6,844 bases of DNA from Phycisphaerales bacterium (lineage in GTDB: Bacteria > Pseudomonadota > Gammaproteobacteria > Competibacterales > Competibacteraceae). The notes under the pieces are model-generated. The model was not told the origin of the DNA. It searched no databases and saw only the letters and a program-made list of their open reading frames with translations. The stretch is taken from positions 1-6,844 of the forward strand of contig JACSSB010000341.1 in assembly GCA_014879435.1 (NCBI GenBank), given 5' to 3'. Of this stretch, positions 1 through 6,815 are shown one piece after another (positions within the stretch are counted from its first letter, which is position 1; the number at the start of each line of letters is the position of its first letter). The translations under genes and the position numbers were made by a program.

Positions 1-2
1 GT

Positions 3-1676
3 CTGCAAGGCCAATGGAATGGTCCACGCGGTTTCAATGGCCGCGCCCAGCTCCAAAATCTTCAGCCGGAACGTTTCAAGCAATTCCTACCACCCGAGAT
101 CAAACTGACCACCCGCATCGACGCCCAAGCCGAGGTAAATGGCAAAGCCAACGGCGCGTTACAAGGCAAGCTCAATCTCGATCTTGCGCCCGGCACCCTG
201 CAAATGGTGGCGAACGGTCGAACTCTGCGGTTCACTCTCAATGGCAGCAGCCTGCGCGCCCAGCTTGACGAGCGCACCGCAACTGGCCAGATCACGCTGG
301 ATCTGGCGCAAACCGGACAATTGCAGGTCGACGCCCAAGTCCGTGATCCCTTCGGCACCGCCAAAGTGAACGGTAAAATTAATGCGGCGATCACCGATCT
401 GAGCCCAATCGCACTGTTTGTGCCGCAAGCGGAGGACGTGACTGGTCGGTTACGGGCGGACGTCGATGTGAGTGGTACGATCCCCAAGCTGGTGCTGCGT
501 GGGGCGATCCAACTGGAGAATGCGAATGTGGCCATTCCAGAAGCGGGTATCAAATTGGAGAATATCCAGTTCTCCGCCACCAGCACCGGTCAAGGGCCAT
601 TACAACTGAGTGGTTCAGTGCGCTCCAAACCCGGCCAACTGCAACTGAGTGGCACGGTCGATCCGCTCAAGCCGCAAGTACAGATGAGTATCAAGGGCCA
701 GGACTTTCAAGCCTTCAATACCACGAATATTCAGGTCCAACTTAGCCCCGACCTCAATTTGGATATCACGCAGACACTCGTCCATATCGACGGCCAGATC
801 CTCATTCCCCGTGCGTACCTCAGTCCCCCTGGTGATGGCAAAGGTCCAAGCGCCATCTCGTCTTCCGAAGATGTAGTGATCGTCAACAAGGGTGATGGTA
901 AGGCGAATCCGCAGAGTAAAGGGCCCGCCATCAGCGCTCAGGTACGGGTGATTCTGGGTGATGATGTGCGCGTGGTCACCCCGGCTTTCCAGGGCCAGAT
1001 CAAGGGTAATCTGATGGTGATACAGACACCGGAGCTAGCCCCACGCGCCAGCGGTAGCGCCGAAATCGTTGCCGGTCAATACAAGATTTACGGTACCGAG
1101 GTCAATATTCAGCGGGGACGGGTGCTATTCAGCAACAGCCCACTCGACAACCCCGGCCTGGATCTGCGAGTCGCCCGCGAATTCAACAGCGATCCGAGCG
1201 ACTCGCAAGATCAAATCACGGTCAGTGCTCAGATTCAGGGCACCCTAAAGAAACCGCGATTAACCCTGTCTTCCACCCCGAGCATGCCCCAAGGCGATAT
1301 TCTGTCTTATCTGGTTCTGGGCCGAGCCCCTCAGGGCAGTGGTGGCGAATCGGCGATGCTGTTTAAAGCCGCCAGCGCTCTGGGTTTCAGCGGTGACTCG
1401 CTCACCAAAGGCGTGGGAAGTGCGGTTGGGTTGGACACCATACAGCTCAACACCAATTCCTCTGGAAATACCGCCGGATCTGATGGGGAAAGCAGTACCT
1501 CATTGACGCTCGGTAAGTATTTGACTCCAGATCTGTATGTGGGATACGGGGTCGGCTTGATCGATGCAGTGAATACCGTTTATATCAAGTACCATCTCAC
1601 CAAAAGCCTGATGTTCGAATCCGATAATAGCGCCATGGGTTCCGGCGTCGACCTGATCTATAACTTCGAACAGTAG
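3..1676 (+). CDS. tamB: TamB, translocation and assembly module subunit (C-terminal part, 5' end outside window)
   Basis: TamB is a long periplasmic protein anchored in the inner membrane. With the outer-membrane partner TamA it forms an envelope-spanning bridge linked to outer-membrane protein assembly and phospholipid transport. The frame is open from the first bases, so the 557 residues seen are the C-terminal part of a protein usually well over 1000 residues long; the N-terminal anchor is not visible. The first half is rich in short alternating strands of the type that build the hydrophobic groove (repeated LQLSG and LQVDAQV-like stretches). The last part matches the TamB/DUF490 C-terminal domain: GDDVRV, then AEIVAGQYKIYG and RGRVLFSNSPLDNPGLDLR (from about fragment residue 353), then ILSYLVLGRAP (about 433-443), ending in DLIYNFEQ. 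There is no frameshift. tamA would be expected upstream but cannot be seen. The family call is confident. Confidence 0.93.
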   Translation: MQGQWNGPRGFNGRAQLQNLQPERFKQFLPPEIKLTTRIDAQAEVNGKANGALQGKLNLDLAPGTLQMVANGRTLRFTLNGSSLRAQLDERTATGQITLDLAQTGQLQVDAQVRDPFGTAKVNGKINAAITDLSPIALFVPQAEDVTGRLRADVDVSGTIPKLVLRGAIQLENANVAIPEAGIKLENIQFSATSTGQGPLQLSGSVRSKPGQLQLSGTVDPLKPQVQMSIKGQDFQAFNTTNIQVQLSPDLNLDITQTLVHIDGQILIPRAYLSPPGDGKGPSAISSSEDVVIVNKGDGKANPQSKGPAISAQVRVILGDDVRVVTPAFQGQIKGNLMVIQTPELAPRASGSAEIVAGQYKIYGTEVNIQRGRVLFSNSPLDNPGLDLRVAREFNSDPSDSQDQITVSAQIQGTLKKPRLTLSSTPSMPQGDILSYLVLGRAPQGSGGESAMLFKAASALGFSGDSLTKGVGSAVGLDTIQLNTNSSGNTAGSDGESSTSLTLGKYLTPDLYVGYGVGLIDAVNTVYIKYHLTKSLMFESDNSAMGSGVDLIYNFEQ

Positions 1677-1715
1677 GATTGCGCCGGAAACTCTGATCAG
1701 GGGCTGTACTTCATC

Positions 1716-1785
1716 ATCATTCCCGCGAATGCGGGAATCCAGTACCTGCGATGCCTCTCTAGATCCCCGCTTGCGCGGGGATGAC
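1716..1785. repeat. Pair of inverted REP-like palindromes (dRS3-like)
   Basis: Two 20-base palindromes of identical design lie between convergent genes. Positions 1719-1738 have 8-bp arms ATTCCCGC/GCGGGAAT around GAAT. Positions 1763-1782 have 8-bp arms ATCCCCGC/GCGGGGAT around TTGC. The two copies, with TCAT outside and CCA/CTA inside, are inverted relative to each other, so the element can also fold into one long hairpin (1717-1727 with 1774-1784, and 1731-1739 with 1762-1770). Such pairs are common intergenic REP/BIME-type repeats in proteobacteria. The first palindrome also fits the ATTCCC-N8-GGGAAT pattern of neisserial dRS3. Placement just past tamB and past the 3' end of the opposing redoxin gene suggests a role in transcript ends or mRNA stability. 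There is no U-tract typical of an intrinsic terminator. Short ORFs across it are translation artefacts. Confidence 0.85.
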
Positions 1786-1847
1786 AGCAATGGAAAGTGG
1801 AGCTTAGGGAGGAATTTTCGTTGATTAATAGGATCGCATTTGCGAGA

Positions 1848-2429
1848 TCAGCGATAATAGTCTGGCTCGTTGCCGACCTTCCATTTGATGTTGCAGCCGA
1901 TACTGGGTCGCTGCTCAGAGGGGGCCGGTTGCCCTGTTAGCACGGCATCGACTGCCATGCGCAGGTCGTTCCCGGTTATCGCAACCTCATTGCCCGGTCG
2001 GCTACCATCGAACTGACCGCGATAGCTCAACTTGCGGTTGGCGTCGAATAGGAAGAAATCCGGCGTACACGCAGCATGATAAGCCTTTGCTACCGCTTGG
2101 CTTTCATCGTACAGATAAGGAAAGGGGTAGCCGAAGCTTTTGGCGTCCTCCGCCATGTTTTCTGGGCTGTCGTTGGGGTGATTGGCCACATCGTTGGCGT
2201 TGATAGCCACGATTGCCACACCCTTTGCCTGATAGTCACGGGCGAATTGAACCAGCTCTTGGCGAATGTGTTTGACAAACGGGCAATGATTGCAGATCAC
2301 CATAACCAGCAAGGCTGGAGCGTTCTGGAAATCGCTGAGGGATACCTTTTTAGCCGTGAGCGGTTCAAGCAGGTGGAAATCGGGGGCAAGAGTACCCAAT
2401 GGCAGCATGGTAGAAGCGGTTTGAGCCAT
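1848..2429 (-). CDS. Thioredoxin-fold redoxin with CNHC motif (peroxiredoxin-like family), cytosolic
   Basis: This 193-residue protein has the thioredoxin/AhpC-TSA fold. Its N-terminal part (LGTLAPDFHLLEP...VSLSDF, about residues 11-34) is the typical redoxin opening. A CxxC pair follows at C46-N-H-C49 in ICNHCPFVKH, where a redox-active pair is expected. TPDFFLFD (about 122-129) supplies the loop with the conserved proline. A C-terminal SIGCNIKW segment carries another cysteine (C179) that I recall as typical of this subfamily. There is no signal peptide or membrane segment, so it should act in the cytosol, probably in thiol-disulfide exchange or peroxide reduction; the substrate is unknown. 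The start at 2429 is chosen because GGAG lies seven bases upstream and the redoxin domain follows directly. An in-frame ATG at 2474 would add 15 residues that look unlike the family. The gene is convergent with tamB and divergent from the protease gene. Symbol not assigned. Confidence 0.87.
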   Translation of the reverse strand: MAQTASTMLPLGTLAPDFHLLEPLTAKKVSLSDFQNAPALLVMVICNHCPFVKHIRQELVQFARDYQAKGVAIVAINANDVANHPNDSPENMAEDAKSFGYPFPYLYDESQAVAKAYHAACTPDFFLFDANRKLSYRGQFDGSRPGNEVAITGNDLRMAVDAVLTGQPAPSEQRPSIGCNIKWKVGNEPDYYR

Positions 2430-2436
2430 GATGATT

Positions 2437-2440
2437 CTCC
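2437..2440 (-). promoter_or_regulatory. Ribosome binding site that sets the redoxin start
   Basis: Reading the minus strand, GGAG is followed by seven bases and then ATG at 2429-2427. This favours the 193-residue start over the upstream in-frame ATG at 2474. Confidence 0.7.
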
Positions 2441-2484
2441 GGCATGTCGAATGGGCAAATGGCCTCCAATCCATCTACACATCC

Positions 2485-2511
2485 GAACCAAGCAAACAAC
2501 GAGCGGTCAAT
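2485..2511 (+). promoter_or_regulatory. Possible sigma-E/AlgU-type promoter for the protease gene (weak)
   Basis: GAACCA (2485-2490) is separated by 16 bases from TCAAT (2507-2511). The sigma-E/AlgU consensus is about GAACTT-N16/17-TCTGA or TCAAA, so the GAAC core and most of the -10 agree while the second half of the -35 does not. DegP and MucD genes are classic members of this envelope-stress regulon, which is why I looked here. It lies about 90 bases upstream of the ATG in the 173-base divergent gap. I saw no good sigma-70 promoter for the protease gene in this gap. Chance is a real alternative. Confidence 0.22.
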
Positions 2512-2588
2512 CCCGACAAATCGGGTGGTTTTCAATATCCGCCACACTAGCACCACGCTACCGATCAAATCAAACCCCTCAATATTTC

Positions 2589-2593
2589 AGGAG
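2589..2593 (+). promoter_or_regulatory. Ribosome binding site that sets the protease start
   Basis: AGGAG lies nine bases before the ATG at 2603. That ATG opens directly into a signal peptide, so it is preferred over the ATG at 2444. The earlier start would put 53 polar residues in front of the signal sequence. Confidence 0.8.
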
Positions 2594-2602
2594 AATTACC
2601 CG

Positions 2603-4003
2603 ATGCACTACTCAAGGCAGCCACTTTGGCTGATCGCCACCTTTGCTCTGTTGTGGCATTCGGCCATTCGTGCGGCGGATTACCCCGATTTCGTCACTCT
2701 GGTTGAACACTATAGCCCGGCGGTCGTCAGCATTAATACCAAATCGGAGATCAAAGACCAGGACCGACCCCAGCGCGATCATCCTCCCATCCCCGAAAAC
2801 AGCCCCTTCTACGATTATTTCAAGAAATTCTTCGATCAACTTCCCAATCCGAGCCCACAGCCGCGCTCATCAGTCGGTTCTGGGTTCATTCTCTCAGCCG
2901 ATGGCTATGTGGTAACTAATGCCCATGTCGTCGAAGACATGGGCAGCATCGTCGTCGGTCTGCCCGACCGCAGCGAACTACCCGCCGAGGTCGTAGGCAA
3001 GGACAGTCGCAGTGATATCGCCTTGCTCAAGGTCAAAACCGATCTCGCCCTACCCACGGTCAAGATCGGCGATATCAGCAAGGTCAAGGTCGGGCAATGG
3101 GTCTTAGCCATCGGTTCACCTTTCGGTTTTGAGCGCAGCGCCACTCAAGGCATCATCAGTGCGCTGGGTCGCAGCCTGCCCAGCGATAACTATGTGCCCT
3201 TCATCCAGACCGATGCCGCCATCAATCCGGGCAATTCGGGTGGCCCGCTGTTCAATCTTGACGGTGAAGTGATTGGGGTCAATTCGCAGATCTACAGCCG
3301 TTCTGGAGGCTATCAGGGTCTTTCCTTCGCCGTTCCAATCGACGTAGCGATGGAAGTGGTGGATCAGCTCAAAGCTGGCGGCAAGGTTGCTCGCGGCTGG
3401 CTGGGTGTGCTGATTCAGGAAGTCACCCCCGAACTGGCCCAATCCTTCGGTCTCGATAAACCGCGTGGCGCTCTGGTCGGACAGGTGATGAGCGATGGCC
3501 CAGCGCTGGCGGCTGGAGTCAAAGCTGGTGACATCATCATCGCCTTCAATGGTCAACTGATTCGCCATTCCAGTGAACTGCCGCCGATGGTCGGCCGTAT
3601 CCGGCCCGGCAGCAACGTGCCACTGGCTGTGATTCGTGACGGCAAGGAACAAGTGCTGACGGTCCAGCTCCAAGAATTACCGGAAGAAAACCAGTTGCAG
3701 CAGGCCATCGCCGAACCACCTGCTCGCAACCGACTGGGCCTAATCATCACCGAGCTACCTGCCGAGCAACGCCAGCAAGGCGAACAGGGGATATGGGTGA
3801 AGGACGTCGAAGAAGGCCCCGCCGCCAGCGCTGGTATTCGTCCCGGCGACATCATCACCCGTGTCAATAACACCGACGTGAGTGATCCAGCACAATTCTC
3901 CGAACTGGTCCGGCAACTGCCGATTGGCCGCCCTGTGCCTATCCTGATCAAACGCGGCAAGGGCGCTCTATTCCTGGCACTGACTGTCTCTGAAAAGAAG
4001 TGA
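2603..4003 (+). CDS. mucD: Periplasmic serine endoprotease, HtrA/Do family (MucD/DegQ-like)
   Basis: This 466-residue exported protease/chaperone degrades or holds misfolded envelope proteins. The signal peptide spans about residues 1-24 (hydrophobic LWLIATFALLW, likely cut after SAIRA). The trypsin-like domain (about 35-255) carries the catalytic triad: H108 in TNAHVV, D138 in SDIALL and S212 in GNSGGPLFN. Two PDZ domains follow, at about 262-358 and 375-463, with GWLGV near the start of the first and GIRPGDIITRVN inside the second. The loop between the N-terminal strand and SVGSGF (about 50-90) is proline-rich, contains FFDQLP, and lacks the two cysteines of the E. coli DegP loop. Sequence and length fit Pseudomonas MucD best (for example YVPFIQTDAAINPG and SFGLDKPRGALV). 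Unlike Pseudomonas, no algU-mucABC genes are next to it within the window; the neighbour is a divergent redoxin. DegQ- or DegP-like would be equally fair names. The triad is intact, so it should be active. Confidence 0.93.
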   Translation: MHYSRQPLWLIATFALLWHSAIRAADYPDFVTLVEHYSPAVVSINTKSEIKDQDRPQRDHPPIPENSPFYDYFKKFFDQLPNPSPQPRSSVGSGFILSADGYVVTNAHVVEDMGSIVVGLPDRSELPAEVVGKDSRSDIALLKVKTDLALPTVKIGDISKVKVGQWVLAIGSPFGFERSATQGIISALGRSLPSDNYVPFIQTDAAINPGNSGGPLFNLDGEVIGVNSQIYSRSGGYQGLSFAVPIDVAMEVVDQLKAGGKVARGWLGVLIQEVTPELAQSFGLDKPRGALVGQVMSDGPALAAGVKAGDIIIAFNGQLIRHSSELPPMVGRIRPGSNVPLAVIRDGKEQVLTVQLQELPEENQLQQAIAEPPARNRLGLIITELPAEQRQQGEQGIWVKDVEEGPAASAGIRPGDIITRVNNTDVSDPAQFSELVRQLPIGRPVPILIKRGKGALFLALTVSEKK

Positions 4004-4042
4004 TCGACCTTTCGCACGGTGACCAACGGGCTGTCAGCAACA

Positions 4043-4072
4043 TTCCCAGAAACCGTGCTTCGACGTTACAAT
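4043..4072 (+). promoter_or_regulatory. Candidate sigma-70 promoter for acnB
   Basis: TTCCCA (4043-4048) resembles the -35 box (four of six matches to TTGACA). After an 18-base spacer, TACAAT (4067-4072) resembles the -10 box (five of six matches to TATAAT). Transcription would begin near 4079, giving a 5' leader of about 130 bases. The site lies just after the protease gene and is the best match I see in the gap. I see no intrinsic terminator after the protease gene, so some read-through is possible. Confidence 0.4.
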
Positions 4073-4143
4073 AAGTAGTACTTTTCACGCTGGAGTGCGC
4101 TCGCTTGGATAGGCGAGCGTGCTTCGAGCGTTCCCGCTGGAGT
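4054..4143 (+). repeat. Imperfect two-copy direct repeat in the acnB leader
   Basis: CGTGCTTCGA occurs at 4054-4063 and again at 4118-4127. CGCTGGAGT occurs at 4088-4096 and again at 4135-4143, each preceded by TTC plus one variable base. Order and orientation are the same, so unit 1 (4054-4096) and unit 2 (4118-4143) look like copies of one segment. Unit 1 holds about 17 extra bases that include most of the candidate -10 box. Between the units lies the hairpin at 4098-4119. This may be an old local duplication or a pair of regulator sites; I recognise no known operator. Confidence 0.5.
4098..4119 (+). other. GC-rich hairpin in the acnB 5' leader
   Basis: CGCTCGC (4098-4104) pairs perfectly with GCGAGCG (4113-4119). 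Two weaker pairs (T4105-G4112, T4106-A4111) could close the loop down to GGAT. The first arm could instead pair with CGAGCG at 4125-4130, so two folds compete. No U-tract follows, so it is not a standard terminator. It would lie about 90 bases before the acnB start codon. Confidence 0.4.
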
Positions 4144-4195
4144 TTGACTGCACCAGCCGCCCCTATTCACAGGCGCCACAACATCATACAGAACC

Positions 4196-4203
4196 AAGGA
4201 GGT
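4196..4203 (+). promoter_or_regulatory. Very strong Shine-Dalgarno sequence for acnB, with GTG start
   Basis: AAGGAGGT is fully complementary to the 16S rRNA tail. It lies six bases before GTG at 4210. The protein from this GTG begins (M)LENYRQQAAERAA, matching the start of E. coli AcnB (MLEEYRKHVAERAA, from memory), which settles the start despite the non-ATG codon. The upstream in-frame TTG at 4105 would add 35 residues unlike the family. Confidence 0.9.
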
Positions 4204-4209
4204 TTTTCC

Positions 4210-6801
4210 GTGCTCGAGAACTATCGCCAACAAGCCGCCGAACGCGCTGCCCAGGGTATTCCCGCACTACCGCTGGACCCTCAGCAAACCGCCGATCTGG
4301 TCGAGCTGCTCAAAAATCCGCCTCAGGGTGAGGAAGACTTCCTATTGGAATTGATCACGCACCGGGTACCCGCTGGTGTCGATCAAGCCGCTTATGTCAA
4401 GGCGGCATTTCTGACGGCTGTCGCCAAGGGAGAAGCGAAATCACCACTGATTTCTCGGGTCCACGCCACTGAATTGCTGGGCACCATGCTCGGCGGCTAC
4501 AACATCCAGCCGCTGATCGACCTGCTGGACGACGCCGAGTGCGCTCCAGCCGCTGCCAAAGCACTGGCGCATACCCTTCTGATGTTCGACTATCGGCATG
4601 CCGTCAAGGAAAAGGCCGACGCGGGCAATGCCCACGCCAAACAGGTCATGCAATCCTGGGCCGAGGCCGAATGGTTCACTAGCCGCCCCAAGGTACCGGA
4701 GAAAGTCACCGTCACGGTATTCAAAGTATCCGGCGAAACCAATACCGATGATCTGTCTCCCGCGCCGGACGCTTGGAGCCGACCCGACATCCCGCTGCAT
4801 GCTCTGGCCATGCTGAAGATGGAACGTCCGGGTATCCAACCCGATGAACCCGGCAAAATCGGCCCGCTGAAACTGATCGAGTCGCTCAAGGCCAAAGGCC
4901 ATCCAGTGGCTTATGTCGGCGACGTGGTCGGTACCGGTTCCAGCCGCAAATCCGCCACTAATTCAGTGTTGTGGTGGACTGGCGAAGATATTCCCTATGT
5001 GCCCAACAAGCGCTTCGGCGGCTACTGTCTAGGTGGCAAGATTGCCCCGATCTTCTTCAATACGCAGGAAGACTCCGGCGCGCTACCGATCACCGATTGC
5101 GACGTCACCCACATGAATATGGGCGATGTCATCGACATCTACCCCTATGAGGGCGTGGTCAAGAACCATGACAGCGGTGCGGAACTGAGTCGCTTCAGCT
5201 TCAAATCCGATGTGCTGCTGGATGAGGTACAAGCAGGCGGGCGTATCAACCTGATCATCGGTCGTGGCCTGACCGACTGGGCGCGCGAAGTGCAAGGTCT
5301 GAAGCCATCCACCGTCTTCCACCGTCCGGCTCCCGCTGCCGATTCTGGCAAGGGTTTCACCTTGGCGCAGAAGATGGTTGGCAAAGCCTGCGGCGTAGCC
5401 GGTATTCGTCCTGGCACTTATTGCGAGCCGAAGATGACCACCGTCGGTTCTCAGGACACCACCGGGCCGATGACTCGCGACGAGCTGAAGGATCTGGCCT
5501 GCCTGGGCTTCTCCGCCGATCTGGTCATGCAGTCCTTCTGCCATACCGCCGCCTATCCCAAGCCAGTGGATGTGCAGACCCATCACACCTTGCCCGATTT
5601 CATTTCCAGTCGTGGCGGCGTGGCGCTACGGCCCGGCGATGGCATCATCCACAGTTGGTTGAACCGCATGCTGCTGCCCGATACGGTCGGTACTGGTGGC
5701 GATTCGCACACCCGTTTCCCGATTGGTATCAGTTTCCCAGCAGGCTCCGGCCTAGTGGCTTTCGCCGCTGCGACCGGCTCTATGCCACTGGATATGCCAG
5801 AATCGGTACTGGTACGCTTCAAGGGCAAGATGCAACCGGGCATCACCTTACGCGACCTAGTCAACGCTATCCCCTACGCCGCGATCCAGACTGGCTTGCT
5901 GACGGTGGCGAAGGAAGGCAAGCAGAACATCTTCTCTGGCCGTATCCTGGAAATCGAAGGGCTGCCCGATCTTAAAGTGGAACAGGCCTTCGAGCTGTCC
6001 GATGCCTCTGCCGAGCGCTCCGCTGCCGGTTGTACGGTACGGCTGAACAAGGAACCGATCATCGAGTACCTCAACAGCAATATCACGTTGCTGAAGTGGA
6101 TGATCGCGAATGGTTATCAGGATGCCAAGACTCTGGAGCGCCGGATCAAGGGTATGGAAGCGTGGCTGGCTAATCCGACCTTGATGGAAGCGGATGCCGA
6201 CGCCGAATATGCGGCGGTGATCGACATCGATTTGAACGAGATCAAGGAGCCGCTGCTGGCCTGCCCCAACGATCCTGACGATGTTAAGACTTTGGCCGAT
6301 GTGGCTGGTAGCAAGATCGATGAGGTATTCATCGGTTCGTGCATGACCAATATCGGCCACTACCGTGCTGCGGGCAAGGTATTGGCTGGAAAATCCAATA
6401 TTCCGACCCGGCTGTGGATTTCCCCGCCGACCAAAATGGATGCGCATCAGTTGAGCGAGGAAGGCTACTACGCCACTTTCGGCACCGCCGGGGCACGGAT
6501 GGAAATGCCGGGCTGTTCGCTGTGCATGGGTAATCAGGCACGGGTGGCCGATGGCGCTAGCGTGGTCTCCACCTCGACCCGCAACTTCCCCAACCGGCTG
6601 GGTAAGGGCGCGAATGTCTATCTGAGTTCGGCGGAATTGGCAGCGGTCTGCGCGCTGCTGGGCAAGATTCCGACCTTCGAGGAGTACATGAGCTATATGG
6701 GCGAGATCGGAGCCAAGGGCGCCGAGATCTACCGGTATCTGAACTTCGATCAGGTACCGGAATACCGCAAAGTAGCGGATCAGGTGAAATTGGTGGCCTA
6801 A
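4210..6801 (+). CDS. acnB: Aconitate hydratase B (bifunctional aconitase / 2-methylisocitrate dehydratase)
   Basis: AcnB interconverts citrate and isocitrate through cis-aconitate in the TCA cycle, and the family can also hydrate 2-methyl-cis-aconitate in the methylcitrate cycle. It is cytosolic. The 863-residue length is close to E. coli AcnB (865). Order of parts: N-terminal HEAT-like domain (about 1-160, with VELLKNPP and ELLGTMLGGYNIQPLI), swivel domain (about 165-370, with GETNTDDLSPAPDAWSRPDI from 175 and GTGSSRKSATN from 241), then the catalytic core. The [4Fe-4S] ligands are C711 in GSCMTNIGH and C769 and C772 in GCSLCMGNQ, almost the E. coli numbering. GGDSHTRFPIG (about 496-506) and STSTRNFPNR (787-796) are intact, so the enzyme should be active. 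The E. coli apo-form binds mRNA when iron is short; whether this one does is unknown. It appears to be a single-gene unit, with its own candidate promoter and a strong terminator. Confidence 0.98.
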   Translation: MLENYRQQAAERAAQGIPALPLDPQQTADLVELLKNPPQGEEDFLLELITHRVPAGVDQAAYVKAAFLTAVAKGEAKSPLISRVHATELLGTMLGGYNIQPLIDLLDDAECAPAAAKALAHTLLMFDYRHAVKEKADAGNAHAKQVMQSWAEAEWFTSRPKVPEKVTVTVFKVSGETNTDDLSPAPDAWSRPDIPLHALAMLKMERPGIQPDEPGKIGPLKLIESLKAKGHPVAYVGDVVGTGSSRKSATNSVLWWTGEDIPYVPNKRFGGYCLGGKIAPIFFNTQEDSGALPITDCDVTHMNMGDVIDIYPYEGVVKNHDSGAELSRFSFKSDVLLDEVQAGGRINLIIGRGLTDWAREVQGLKPSTVFHRPAPAADSGKGFTLAQKMVGKACGVAGIRPGTYCEPKMTTVGSQDTTGPMTRDELKDLACLGFSADLVMQSFCHTAAYPKPVDVQTHHTLPDFISSRGGVALRPGDGIIHSWLNRMLLPDTVGTGGDSHTRFPIGISFPAGSGLVAFAAATGSMPLDMPESVLVRFKGKMQPGITLRDLVNAIPYAAIQTGLLTVAKEGKQNIFSGRILEIEGLPDLKVEQAFELSDASAERSAAGCTVRLNKEPIIEYLNSNITLLKWMIANGYQDAKTLERRIKGMEAWLANPTLMEADADAEYAAVIDIDLNEIKEPLLACPNDPDDVKTLADVAGSKIDEVFIGSCMTNIGHYRAAGKVLAGKSNIPTRLWISPPTKMDAHQLSEEGYYATFGTAGARMEMPGCSLCMGNQARVADGASVVSTSTRNFPNRLGKGANVYLSSAELAAVCALLGKIPTFEEYMSYMGEIGAKGAEIYRYLNFDQVPEYRKVADQVKLVA

Positions 6802-6815
6802 AAGCCGCTTCCCCC

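Noticed and set aside
1716..1785. CRISPR array or intrinsic terminator
   Set aside because: There are only two palindromes, inverted rather than direct, with no regular spacers and no T-tract after either stem.
1500..1790. Minus-strand ORF of 96 codons with an N-terminus like LSSPRKRGSREAS
   Set aside because: It is a translation of the REP-like palindromes followed by tamB antisense. Peptides with RKRGS or DSRIRGND are a well-known artefact of this repeat family.
2444..2602. Upstream ATG at 2444 as the start of the protease
   Set aside because: It would place 53 polar residues before a clear signal peptide. The ATG at 2603 has AGGAG at good spacing and begins the signal peptide directly.
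2076..2633. Plus-strand ORF of 185 codons antisense to the redoxin gene
   Set aside because: It is a shadow of the redoxin frame, runs through the divergent promoter gap into the protease gene, and has no family resemblance.
3116..3673. Long minus-strand ORFs opposite the protease and aconitase genes (for example 3116-3673, 5083-5586 and 5857-6447)
   Set aside because: They lie antisense to intact, well-recognised genes and show no motifs. Long antisense frames are expected in GC-rich coding DNA.
4105..4209. TTG at 4105 as the start of aconitase B
   Set aside because: The added residues do not resemble AcnB, and the GTG at 4210 has a perfect Shine-Dalgarno sequence and the family N-terminus.
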